Virus record (IMG/VR): IMGVR_UViG_3300017517_000002
Location: 1 to 34,483 of that record
Source: a virus
Length of the DNA: 34,483 nt
Strand: one strand, 5' to 3'
Made by a program: the position numbers and the translations under genes. The notes under the pieces are model-generated. The model saw nothing but the letters and a program-made list of their open reading frames with translations, had not been told where the DNA came from and did no database searches. This document shows, piece after piece, positions 7,215 to 15,067 of the stretch (position 1 is the stretch's first letter; each line of letters starts with the position of its first letter).

Positions 7215-8639
7215 CTACGTCAAATTGCGGGTGTCTATCGGAAAGACCGACGTGATGCCATCGTCACTCACACCAAAGCAGGTTGCCAAATCACGGTATC
7301 GGGTGGACAATCTGCCACTGATTTGCTCAATAAACTCACTGGGTGGCTTCGGGGATGCACTGCAGATTATCGGTGGTCCATCCCACGGGATACGTCCACT
7401 GATATGATAATGACCCATGCAGGCAACATCAAAGTCATGCTCAAGCAATGTCTTGACCCATTCCTTTTCCCGCGCGCTTGTCTCTGCTTGTGGTCTGCGG
7501 TGTTGGCCATGTCGCAAATGCCCGCGCAACTTGCCGTCACGCATCCAGAAATTCTTGTATGGCCGTGCTTGGCCAATCTGCATGCTGACATTTTCAAGCA
7601 CACCATAGCCTTGCAACTGTGAGATAACATTGCGGATTGACTTATAGAGGATTAAATCTGCGTTGGCTTGTTTGGACGTGCCATTGGCGCGGTGATTGCC
7701 ATGATTGCCGACTTGACAGACAACATTGACAGTGGCAAATGCGTTTGCATAGCTCTTGAGTGATGCAATCAATGGGTCAATCAATGTGTCATGCTGCTCA
7801 TCAAGCCATGCATCCAAGTCCTCAAACTGCCCGGCATAAATACCTTCATTCGTGATAAAGTCACCACCCCAAAGGATATGCGCAGTATCATAATCGCTAC
7901 CATGTTTTTCTGAGAGTGTCAAAGACTGCTCTGTGATATACTCAATAACGCTGGGTATCTGCGCTGTTGAATATTGCAAATTGCCGTCCTCGTCACGAAC
8001 CTCATCACCTGCATGCAGGTCAGTCAGGTGCGTCACCCAATCCTCTGTGCCAGTGTCTGCTGTTGGCAGCGCTGTGGGTGCATCAAGCGTCTTGAATGCG
8101 CGCACCAAGCTGTTATGACGCATTTGCCACCACTTATTAGCAATGCGGGTGCGCGTGCCTGTGTGTTCACTTGACCGCAAGGGTTCATCACCCTCAATAC
8201 CAATGGTGTTGGTTGAGGAATCAACATAGACGTGCCATCCTTGCTGCTTAATATTGCGCAAATGTGCAGCAATCACTGACTCACGCGCATCAAGCTCTTC
8301 GCTTAACTCATCAACAGAACTCCCTTGCTGCAATTGGCCAACAATAAACCGCTCACGTTTAGTAAGCTCTGTTGGGTCTGGTTCAGCATCTGAGTCAACT
8401 TCTGTCTCAGTGACTGCCTCCATATCGGGTGTGATTGTGCCATGCGCTAATCCTTCTGGTGTGTGTTCCACATGCCATGTGCCATCACGTTTCTCTATCT
8501 CAAATCCCTTTTTGCGCAAGCGTGAGCGGACTGTGCTGGTTCCACCCTTTGTGATTCCAAGCGCTGTGCTAATCTCGCCAGTCGTCCCTGGATGTGCAGC
8601 CAAAAACTCGCGCTCACGTTCTGTTGGAGGCTCTGCCAT
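7215..8639 (-). CDS. Calcineurin-like phosphoesterase with N-terminal helix-turn-helix domains
   Basis: 474 residues from ATG 8639; TTG 8690 would add 17. Residues 1-55 form a winged-helix-like unit (PGTTGEISTALGITKGG). A second HTH-like segment follows near 105-150 (LTKRERFIVGQLQQGSSVDE). The C-terminal two-thirds is a metallophosphoesterase with all signature blocks in order: LTDLHAGD, WGGDFI, GNHGNH, HLRHGQH and MGHYHIS. These residues bind a dinuclear metal centre; substrates may be nucleic acid, nucleotides or phosphoproteins. It sits inside the head operon between MuF and the prohead protease. HTH plus phosphoesterase suggests action on DNA or at DNA, which is inference. Confidence 0.85.
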   Translation of the reverse strand: MAEPPTEREREFLAAHPGTTGEISTALGITKGGTSTVRSRLRKKGFEIEKRDGTWHVEHTPEGLAHGTITPDMEAVTETEVDSDAEPDPTELTKRERFIVGQLQQGSSVDELSEELDARESVIAAHLRNIKQQGWHVYVDSSTNTIGIEGDEPLRSSEHTGTRTRIANKWWQMRHNSLVRAFKTLDAPTALPTADTGTEDWVTHLTDLHAGDEVRDEDGNLQYSTAQIPSVIEYITEQSLTLSEKHGSDYDTAHILWGGDFITNEGIYAGQFEDLDAWLDEQHDTLIDPLIASLKSYANAFATVNVVCQVGNHGNHRANGTSKQANADLILYKSIRNVISQLQGYGVLENVSMQIGQARPYKNFWMRDGKLRGHLRHGQHRRPQAETSAREKEWVKTLLEHDFDVACMGHYHISGRIPWDGPPIICSASPKPPSEFIEQISGRLSTRYRDLATCFGVSDDGITSVFPIDTRNLT

Positions 8640-8744
8640 TGCCGACACTTGGCAGTCAATGGCTAAATTAACATGGCCTTGCTCGTCCAATCAAGAGCGT
8701 TGCTGTGGATTGCACATCACTGCAGGTTTGCTACCAAGCATGTG

Positions 8745-8870
8745 TCAATACCGAAAGTTGCCGTTGCTATGCTCTTCACAATACAGAAATGGCGAATCAC
8801 TATCCTGCAAACATGTTGGATGGTTGCACTGCGGTGGTCGCAATTCCCAATGACTCTTATCGTCAGTCAT
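8745..8870 (-). CDS. Tiny Cys/His protein between MuF and phosphoesterase (41 aa)
   Basis: A 41-residue frame from ATG 8870, overlapping the MuF stop as ATGA, to TGA at 8745. It contains C-N-H-P-T-C near residue 15 and C-E-E-H near residue 34, a plausible zinc-binding set. The exact coupling to MuF supports it as a real gene. No family or function recognised. Confidence 0.6.
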   Translation of the reverse strand: MTDDKSHWELRPPQCNHPTCLQDSDSPFLYCEEHSNGNFRY

Positions 8871-9790
8871 ACGTCACGCACATAGGTTTTCCGACAATTA
8901 ATGTGTGGTGTGAACTTGCGCGCATCCGTGTCTATGTCTGGGTCTTTCTTCGCAGCCTCTTGCACTAACTCTTTGAGTTTGTCTAATGACCGTGGAATAC
9001 CGCCATGATTGGGGTTAGTCCCACTGAACGAACCACCAATCTTGTCGGCTTCGTCGCTCCCACCGATTAGCCACATACAGGCATCAGTGGTGCGGTCATC
9101 TAAGGAACCCACCCAATAGAACTTTTCGTTTTCAACCATGCCGGTTTCTTGGTATCCCTCTTCCCTGGCTTCGTTGATTAACGCTTGTGACTCTGTGCGT
9201 GCAATGCTTTCTGCATCACTGCGTGACAACCCTGCCTCTAAATCCTGCAACCTGCCTGCTATCATGTCGGTTGTCCAGCCGTCTTGCATGAGTTGCTCCT
9301 CAAAAAACAACCGCAACTGCATGAGTTGCTCACCGTCTATTGTCGCAAAGTCAGAAAAGAATGCGTCTGACATGATTGCGTCACGAATGCGCTCTTTGAC
9401 AAACGATGGCATTTCTGACTCAACTATCTCTGTGAGTGTCCGACTGCCTGCACCATGTGCAATTCCATGCTGCAACTCAAACATATCATGCTCCCAGCCA
9501 AGCCATTTGTCTGTGTCCTCATCAGCAAGCGATAATGTGCAGTGATGATTGCCATGCAATGGAGAACCATCAGCCATTGCAATTGGCTCAACGTCCTCGT
9601 CAGGAACTCGTGAGGCGAACAACTCTGGACCATTCAGTCTGTCGGCAAACCACCGCTCACGCTCCTGCTTCCATGTTTCCTCATCATACAACTCAAACAA
9701 TGACGTGTCTGAAACCACGCCATCCACAACCCGTGCAGTCTGGTTGTATTCATTCTCATCCTGGTCATATTCGCTGATTACAAGTGCCAT
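8867..9790 (-). CDS. MuF-like minor head protein
   Basis: 307 residues. The C-terminal half carries the MuF (minor head/SPP1 gp7) pattern: 'AESIARTESQALINEAREEG', then 'FYWVGSLDDRTTDACMWL', then 'FTPHINCRKTYV' where the family usually has HPNCRC-type residues. MuF proteins sit inside the procapsid near the portal and often carry extra effector domains. The N-terminal ~110 residues (ARVVDGVVSDTS, PIAMADGSPLHGNHHCTL) are not recognised and could be a separate domain. Start ATG 9790 overlaps the upstream stop as TAATG. Confidence 0.82.
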   Translation of the reverse strand: MALVISEYDQDENEYNQTARVVDGVVSDTSLFELYDEETWKQERERWFADRLNGPELFASRVPDEDVEPIAMADGSPLHGNHHCTLSLADEDTDKWLGWEHDMFELQHGIAHGAGSRTLTEIVESEMPSFVKERIRDAIMSDAFFSDFATIDGEQLMQLRLFFEEQLMQDGWTTDMIAGRLQDLEAGLSRSDAESIARTESQALINEAREEGYQETGMVENEKFYWVGSLDDRTTDACMWLIGGSDEADKIGGSFSGTNPNHGGIPRSLDKLKELVQEAAKKDPDIDTDARKFTPHINCRKTYVRDV

Positions 9791-11394
9791 TATTGCTCAC
9801 CTGGTTCTGATTCTTCAAACGCTAATGCAGTGTCAACCACATCTGATAGATAGACTCTGTGGTCAGTCGGTAAATTATCTGGTGCTTCTATCTCACCCGA
9901 CGCATAGGCTTTGGCTTTCTCAAACACTCGCTCTTGAATCTCGTCCTCAAACCCACCCGGTCCTAAAGTAATAGGATTTTTTGGTTTTCCGTTTCTATAC
10001 CTGAAATTCCCACTGTCATGGTCAATGATTTTGACTTCATCATTTGCGTCAACTATCATATTCGCACCATGCAAGTCATTATTGCCTGCGAAATAACCTG
10101 CAGAAATAGTTTCAATGAATGACTCTTCCATTTCTGGTGTCATATTTATGGCTCTGGCATTTCTAAATGTTTGACCGCTAATTCCTTGTTTAACAACATG
10201 CTCCTTGCCCAGTGAGTCTGTAGCGATGGCAGTCTCACAAGTCCCTCCACCGAACGCTTCAACAACACGCGGCCCATGAATGTTGTTTTGCCGTGCCTCA
10301 AATGACCCACTGACAACACCTGTGCTTATGTCGTTATATGCCTCAACCTCTGTTGCAAAGTCGCGTGTGCCATCCTCATACTCAAGGATGCGCATACGGT
10401 CACCAGTCGTGTTGCCACCGACTATGCCTGCCTCTCTTGCATTCTTTGACATTGAGGCATGGTTAAATGCATTTGACAAGCGGTCATCAACAGACATGTC
10501 CTGCAACTCTGTTGTTGGGGTTGGAACTCCTATCTTTCGGTCAACATCTCTGATATTGTCCAACCCGACAGAAATCGTGTTACCATCTGGTGTGGTGATA
10601 GTCACCTCACGGTCATTTATTTCTTCAATTCGACCAGAAACAACCTCCAAGCTATTATTATCAAATACCTTAATTCCATCTGTTGGGCCTAAGTTCTCAT
10701 CGACAGGTCCTGGCAACCCAAGGTCCTCACCAACTTCAGCAGCCAACTCACCACGTGGTGCTGGTTCAAACTGCAGCTTGTCCTGTGGAATGATGCCGTA
10801 AATCTCATTTAATGGAACTTCCAGCGGTCCATCTGAGGTAATCATGCGCGCAGTGTCCTCGTCCTCCAAACCTGCGAACACACCAAACTTATACTCATAT
10901 CGTCCATCAACCAATCGCTCATGACCAAGCACTGCACCCTCATCTGGCAAATCATCGTCCTCAAAAACCTCTTGCTCGCTCATCAAAGCTCCAGCAGCTC
11001 TTTCTAACTGGGCAATATCACGGTTATCTATCTCACCGTCAACATACGCTTGCACCAGCCGTTCATCCAGTGGTGCCTCAACCTCGTCAGGCTGTGTCAC
11101 ACCATCACCATCCCCGTCCTCACCATCTTCGTCCTCACTAACCGGGATATAATAGAGTCCTCCACGGTCACCCTTAACGACGTTGGCACCTTCAGGTGCT
11201 TCTGACGGGTCTTGAATGCTCACAGCGTTGTCTGGCACAGCCAAGTCACGAAGTTGGGCTAAGGCTGCGTTTTCGCGGGCTTCTTCTTCCATACCGTCCT
11301 GTGCTAACCGCAGTTGGTCAATATGTGTCATTCGACTAACAACGCGCTGTGCAATCCGACTTGGCAGTTCTTCCACTTTATCAAAGTCAGTCAT
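9790..11394 (-). CDS. Minor head protein with kinase-like C-terminal domain
   Basis: 534 residues. Residues 39-84 are the module shared with the portal (LRDLAVPDNAVSIQDP, then GDRGGLYYIP), followed by an acidic linker. Two beta-rich segments occur around 135-190 and 240-280. From about 300 onward the pattern resembles the PI3/4-kinase or actin-fragmin-kinase-like superfamily: 'RDFATEVEAYNDIS' as the Glu-containing helix, 'GNNDLHGANMIVD' near 440 as the catalytic loop (Asp, His, Asn present), and 'VKIIDHDSGNF' near 455 as the metal-binding Asp loop. So a kinase-like enzyme is likely; the substrate is unknown. Overlaps the portal stop by 4 nt. Placement between portal and MuF suggests packaging in the head. 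Confidence 0.68.
   Translation of the reverse strand: MTDFDKVEELPSRIAQRVVSRMTHIDQLRLAQDGMEEEARENAALAQLRDLAVPDNAVSIQDPSEAPEGANVVKGDRGGLYYIPVSEDEDGEDGDGDGVTQPDEVEAPLDERLVQAYVDGEIDNRDIAQLERAAGALMSEQEVFEDDDLPDEGAVLGHERLVDGRYEYKFGVFAGLEDEDTARMITSDGPLEVPLNEIYGIIPQDKLQFEPAPRGELAAEVGEDLGLPGPVDENLGPTDGIKVFDNNSLEVVSGRIEEINDREVTITTPDGNTISVGLDNIRDVDRKIGVPTPTTELQDMSVDDRLSNAFNHASMSKNAREAGIVGGNTTGDRMRILEYEDGTRDFATEVEAYNDISTGVVSGSFEARQNNIHGPRVVEAFGGGTCETAIATDSLGKEHVVKQGISGQTFRNARAINMTPEMEESFIETISAGYFAGNNDLHGANMIVDANDEVKIIDHDSGNFRYRNGKPKNPITLGPGGFEDEIQERVFEKAKAYASGEIEAPDNLPTDHRVYLSDVVDTALAFEESEPGEQ
11144..11280 (-). repeat. 137-bp duplicated module, copy A (in kinase-like gene)
   Basis: Aligns without gaps, in the same codon phase, to 12415-12551 in the portal gene. 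By hand I count about 17 mismatches in 137 positions (roughly 88% identity). It encodes ARENAALAQLRDLAVPDN, then AVSIQDPSEAPEGANVV, then KGDRGGLYYIP. The high DNA identity implies a recent duplication or ongoing recombination between neighbouring genes. Confidence 0.93.
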
Positions 11395-14159
11395 TTTGCC
11401 ACCTCTGGACCACCGTATTGCTCATATAACTCTAACACTTCATCTGAAAAATCAACACCTCGTTCAAGTTGTGCCGAGCCAACTTCTGCAACAAACTCTG
11501 TTGCATTTGTTGCTGCATACGTACTCACCTCTTCTTCTATCAGTTGGCTTGTCTCATCATCAAACTCCACTGCCCGCAATTCATCTAAACCTAACTCTTC
11601 ACTTGATAGGACATTCTTTGTGTGTTTTGCGTGCATCATTTCGTGGTAAATACTACCCTCTGGTGTTTCAGTAGCTAAGAAACCTGCATCAAACTCTTGT
11701 TGACGTGTTTCCCTATCCACTTCATCCGGGTTCACATACAAACTTCGCTGTCCTGTGTGGTATGCAGCCCCTGCTGCACTCCCTACATCATCCTGTGGGG
11801 TGTCAGTGATAGTAAACAAATCTGCATTATCTATCCCTACAAGGGAATCAAATTCATTAAGCCCATTTATCATTACATCAACCTGATTCTCTGCCATTGA
11901 GCTGACACCGACTGAAACATTCTCTGGTAGGTTCGTTTCATCCAAAACACGTTGGGTTTTGGCATCCGTTTCATTCTCAATTTCTTCACTCTCTAACCCT
12001 TCCCGGGTGGTTAGCAGTTCCTCACCATCCTCTGTCTCATACAGAACACAATCTGTGTTTTCGTCATATGCCACCACTGTAGCAGGGTTTCCACTTGGCG
12101 ATAACACATCATCGCCAGCCGATAGCACTGCATCATCATCACCATCTACATCAGGTCCTTCGTCTGGTTCAACATCTGCACCAGGAACCTCAAAGTCGTC
12201 CAGCATATCATCATAAATAAGATATTCCTCACCAGTCTCTTCTTCTGTGAACCCCACCAACGTCCCTATTTCATCTTTCTCAGTTCCAACTATCGTTATC
12301 TCATCCCCACCCTTCAATACCTTGTCTCCGGCGCGCACCTTGTCCACATCAATGGTGCCATCTGGGTTTGACCGCTCTGTAATGTCCTCTGTGTCTGTTG
12401 CTTCTTCACCTTGCGGGATATAATACAGTCCATCACGGTCACCACGAACAATGTTGGCACCTTCAGGTGCCTCTGCTGGGTCTTGAATGCTCACCGCGTT
12501 GTCTGGCACAGCCAAGTCACGAAGCTTGGCCAAGGCTGCATTTTCGCGCGCTGTGTCAAACTCCTCAACCTTACCCTCTGCCCAGCGTTGCCCTGGGTCA
12601 CCACCCCACGCTTTCCACATCATCCGACCACAATCTGCCTTGGGTTCATCTGGGGATGGCTCATCATGCCGAGCAAAAAAGCTCTTCATCCTGTTGATTG
12701 TGTCCTCACTCAAGTTCTCACCATTGACAATCTGATTGGCGCGCTCCCACCCAACCTGCGTGCCACAATCATTCGGGTTGCCTGTCTCTTCTTTCCAGTC
12801 AAGCGCGTTCTGTGCTTGGGTTTGCATCCCTGCTGTTGGGCTTGTGTCAACGTCGCTAACTGCTAACACCCGCCCATCGCTAAAAAGTTGGTCTATGCCT
12901 CCACCCATGTCCTCTTCAGGTTGCTCCTGCTGTGCAGCTTGCCCAGGTGATTCATATGACTCTCCGAGTTCCTCATCCTCAACCTCTGACAGTCCCAGAC
13001 GCTCGCGAACTTCGTTGACTGTCATGTAGTCACCGACTGACTGCACTAGTGACGCTTTCTCAGTCTGGTCCTCCAAGAATGGCTCAAACACCACCTTCAT
13101 GTGCATGGTGTGGTCAAAGGGTGCGTAATCCCGAACAATCGGCTTGAGAAACTGCTCAATGAATTGTTCACTAAAGCGCCGTCTGTCTGCCTGATTCTGC
13201 AGTGACAGCAAGTCTTTGCGCAACTCTGCTGGCATCCCCGAGCCAAGGCCATCACTGCCTTCGTTCAGGAGTTCCACCGGAATGCCAAGACTGGTTGCAA
13301 GCATGCGCATATCTCGCTCTTGGATTTTCCCAAAGTCAACAGTGGCAGGTTCTTTCAGGTCAATATCCACATCTGGTCCAGTAACCTGCGTTTCACCCGG
13401 TCCAATCTTGGCAAGTCTATTACGAACTCGTCGCAACTCGGTATCGTTTAGTTGCGTAGCTCCTTCACGTCCTGCCCGCGCATGCACAAACGGATAGCCT
13501 ATGCGCTCAGTGGCTTGGCGCATGGCTTGCTGATTTGACCGGAATGTCTCAATCTCTTCTTCTGACCGCAAGGCTTCACTTATCCCGGTCTTGTCTCTAC
13601 CAGAGCTTTTGTTAAGCACAATCATGCCTATCTCATCTGGCTCAAACTGTGGTACGTCTCCATAGCTGCCGTCTAAATGTTGCTCCCAATACAGGATATC
13701 GCCATATTCGTCAGTGACAGGCAGCATGGTCCAGGGTTCAATCATCTCAATATGTGAGAAATTGCCTGTCTGTGTCTCAACAATTTCACCCAGCGCATAT
13801 GGATACCACAGGCAGTCCTCACCAAGGTCAAGCACCAAGTCATCAAGGTGTCCGACGTTCTCATGCAACCAGTCCTCCAAGCCATCATCCTCTGCCTGAA
13901 TGTCAATGCCAGTCCCAAACTTGATTAACGCTTTGCTATGGAATGCTTGTGAGACAATCCCGCCTGACTCACGCATCTGCTTAACGTCACGCATGTCACC
14001 CTGAGATATGTCCTGTCCGGAGAATGTGACAGAGGTGTCTGTGCCTGCACCCTCCACCTGCGTTTGTGGCTTGGCATTTAACTGTCGGCGCTTGGCGCTG
14101 ACATATTCAGATGCGTAACTGCGGATAGAAGAAAAAAGACCGCTATCGTTATCTGGCAT
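11391..14159 (-). CDS. Portal protein with C-terminal HExxH metallopeptidase-like domain
   Basis: 922 residues, about twice the usual portal length. Residues 1-410 are the portal: membrane-free alpha/beta with 'LGIPVELLNEG', 'QFIEQFLKPIVRDYAPFD' and a long helix with Gln/Arg-rich residues. Residues about 480-530 carry the phage-associated 'MKSFFARH ... WKAWGGDPGQRWA' motif. Residues 537-582 are the module duplicated in the next gene. An acidic linker with two small beta units (around 600-740) leads to residues ~770-922. There IYHEMMHAKH gives an HExxH zinc motif at 839-843, and TEFVAEVG (Glu 888 or 892) offers a third ligand. The portal anchors packaging and the head-tail junction; the peptidase domain is inferred from the motif. 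Confidence 0.8.
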   Translation of the reverse strand: MPDNDSGLFSSIRSYASEYVSAKRRQLNAKPQTQVEGAGTDTSVTFSGQDISQGDMRDVKQMRESGGIVSQAFHSKALIKFGTGIDIQAEDDGLEDWLHENVGHLDDLVLDLGEDCLWYPYALGEIVETQTGNFSHIEMIEPWTMLPVTDEYGDILYWEQHLDGSYGDVPQFEPDEIGMIVLNKSSGRDKTGISEALRSEEEIETFRSNQQAMRQATERIGYPFVHARAGREGATQLNDTELRRVRNRLAKIGPGETQVTGPDVDIDLKEPATVDFGKIQERDMRMLATSLGIPVELLNEGSDGLGSGMPAELRKDLLSLQNQADRRRFSEQFIEQFLKPIVRDYAPFDHTMHMKVVFEPFLEDQTEKASLVQSVGDYMTVNEVRERLGLSEVEDEELGESYESPGQAAQQEQPEEDMGGGIDQLFSDGRVLAVSDVDTSPTAGMQTQAQNALDWKEETGNPNDCGTQVGWERANQIVNGENLSEDTINRMKSFFARHDEPSPDEPKADCGRMMWKAWGGDPGQRWAEGKVEEFDTARENAALAKLRDLAVPDNAVSIQDPAEAPEGANIVRGDRDGLYYIPQGEEATDTEDITERSNPDGTIDVDKVRAGDKVLKGGDEITIVGTEKDEIGTLVGFTEEETGEEYLIYDDMLDDFEVPGADVEPDEGPDVDGDDDAVLSAGDDVLSPSGNPATVVAYDENTDCVLYETEDGEELLTTREGLESEEIENETDAKTQRVLDETNLPENVSVGVSSMAENQVDVMINGLNEFDSLVGIDNADLFTITDTPQDDVGSAAGAAYHTGQRSLYVNPDEVDRETRQQEFDAGFLATETPEGSIYHEMMHAKHTKNVLSSEELGLDELRAVEFDDETSQLIEEEVSTYAATNATEFVAEVGSAQLERGVDFSDEVLELYEQYGGPEVAK
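12415..12551 (-). repeat. 137-bp duplicated module, copy B (in portal gene)
   Basis: Partner of 11144-11280, encoding LRDLAVPDNAVSIQDP and GDRDGLYYIP at portal residues 537-582. It lies exactly between the portal-associated part and the extra C-terminal enzyme domain, as it also precedes the kinase-like domain in the other gene. That placement suggests a connector or anchoring element. Confidence 0.93.
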
Positions 14160-14196
14160 AGCAAGACGTTAACTGTGCTATCAGTTAGGTTTTTGC

Positions 14197-14382
14197 CTAT
14201 CGCAAGTCACGTGGATATCCAGAACCAAACCCACAATCAACGCAAATATACCGCGTGCCAGATGCAGGATAGCTGTCAGATGTGAATACATGTGTGTGCA
14301 TGCAATCCCTTGCGTTTAGCTCTTGCAATGGCGTTCGTCGCTCTGCTCTATCCACAATCTCAAATGGGTGTTTGTCATCCAT
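14197..14382 (-). CDS. Small CxxC protein (61 aa)
   Basis: 61 residues ending in TRYICVDCGFGSGYPRDL. The ICVDCG knuckle plus the upstream Cys and His residues (RDCMHTHVF) could bind zinc. It ends 37 nt before the portal start and is 3 nt downstream of a ribbon-helix-helix-like gene. Function unknown. Confidence 0.6.
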   Translation of the reverse strand: MDDKHPFEIVDRAERRTPLQELNARDCMHTHVFTSDSYPASGTRYICVDCGFGSGYPRDLR

Positions 14383-14385
14383 TGC

Positions 14386-14625
14386 CTATCGCAACCGTTC
14401 AACTATGCCACGCGCAATTGCATCAATCTGTGTTGACTCCAACCTGACTGTCTCTTTGCCATCACTGGCTGACTGCACGTCATCAAGCTCAACAAACTTG
14501 CGGGTTGTTGGCGGATTGTCACTGCAACGCTGCAGAAACTCACCCCATGTCTCACTGTCCTGTTTGGATTGCTGTGCATCATGCCATGCCTCAACTGGAA
14601 CTCGTAGCGTTTTGTATTCTGTCAT
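14386..14625 (-). CDS. Small RHH-like protein (79 aa)
   Basis: 79 residues, starting MTEYKTLRVPVEAWHDAQQS. The beta strand YKTLRVP, followed by a helix and 'ETWGEFLQRCSDNPP', follows the layout of short haloarchaeal ribbon-helix-helix or antitoxin-like proteins. It probably binds DNA as a dimer. Transcription probably starts upstream at the promoter copy at 14678-14697, so its mRNA would begin with an 8-codon mini-frame (14630-14656). Confidence 0.6.
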   Translation of the reverse strand: MTEYKTLRVPVEAWHDAQQSKQDSETWGEFLQRCSDNPPTTRKFVELDDVQSASDGKETVRLESTQIDAIARGIVERLR

Positions 14626-14629
14626 TGTG

Positions 14630-14656
14630 TTATCGGGTTTGTGATTCCATCTGCAT
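14630..14656 (-). other. Eight-codon mini-ORF, remnant of a duplicated start cassette
   Basis: ATG 14656 then MQMESQTR and TAA at 14630. It sits about 25 nt downstream of a TATA-like box, exactly where the genes at 15021 and 16138 begin MEMEA. It therefore looks like a truncated fourth copy of the promoter-plus-start cassette, or a leaderless leader peptide in front of the gene at 14625. Confidence 0.55.
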
Positions 14657-14675
14657 ATGGATGTAGAATGCTATG

Positions 14676-14697
14676 CAACATAAGTATTGCTAAGTAA
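14676..14697 (-). promoter_or_regulatory. Promoter copy R4 (TTAGCAATACTTATG)
   Basis: On the minus strand the region reads TTACTTAGCAATACTTATGT. It matches the CTTAGTAAGACTTATG element of the other copies with few changes. TATA-like TTATGT lies about 25 nt upstream of the mini-ORF start at 14656. Confidence 0.6.
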
Positions 14698-15021
14698 CTA
14701 TTCTTGGCGGGTCTGGTAGTGGTCTTGCACCAGTTTTCCGGCTGCTTCCATATCTGTGGCAAACCCAACCAATTCCAGGCTTTCTGCCAGGAGGATGCTC
14801 ACGCCTCTGCAGTAGTAATGCCCCATGCCAGACACAATCTCCTCAACCGTGCCGTTGTCGTCAGTGCAAACAATTTGTTTGCGACCATTTACAAGCGAAC
14901 CCGACATGCCATAGACCCACTCATAGCCTGCTACTGTGTGGACAACTGCATTCTCAATGTTCGCTTTGTTAAGGTCTGTTACGTCGCTTACTTCTGTCTG
15001 TTGTTGTGCTTCCATCTCCAT
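14698..15021 (-). CDS. Hypothetical accessory protein sharing N-terminal MEMEA cassette (107 aa)
   Basis: 107 residues. The first codons (MEMEAQQQTEVSDV) match the start of the gene at 16138 and, less fully, 16512, at both DNA and protein level. The rest (VAGYEWVYGMSGSLVNGRKQ, GHYYCRGVSILLAESLELVG) is unrelated to them, and I recognise no family. The ATG lies about 25 nt from a TATA-like box, so the mRNA is probably leaderless. Its stop abuts promoter R4. Confidence 0.7.
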   Translation of the reverse strand: MEMEAQQQTEVSDVTDLNKANIENAVVHTVAGYEWVYGMSGSLVNGRKQIVCTDDNGTVEEIVSGMGHYYCRGVSILLAESLELVGFATDMEAAGKLVQDHYQTRQE

Positions 15022-15064
15022 ATAATTGTAGTACCCGTGTCTACATAAGTCTTACTAAGTTAGG
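15022..15064 (-). promoter_or_regulatory. Promoter copy R1, leaderless
   Basis: Minus strand: CTTAGTAAGACTTATGTAG, then ACACGGGTACTACAAT and ATATGGAG. The TATA-like TTATGTA is centred about 25 nt upstream of ATG 15021, the spacing expected for an archaeal leaderless transcript. CTTAGTAAG is itself a 9-bp palindrome and could be an operator. It lies between the recombinase stop (15068) and the gene at 15021. Confidence 0.68.
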
Positions 15065-15067
15065 ATA

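Noticed and set aside
14170-14187. TAACTG-TGCTAT-CAGTTA hairpin followed by GGTTTTT as an intrinsic terminator
   Set aside because: The T-run follows only on the plus strand, where no gene is transcribed; on the minus strand it precedes the portal start and may be chance.
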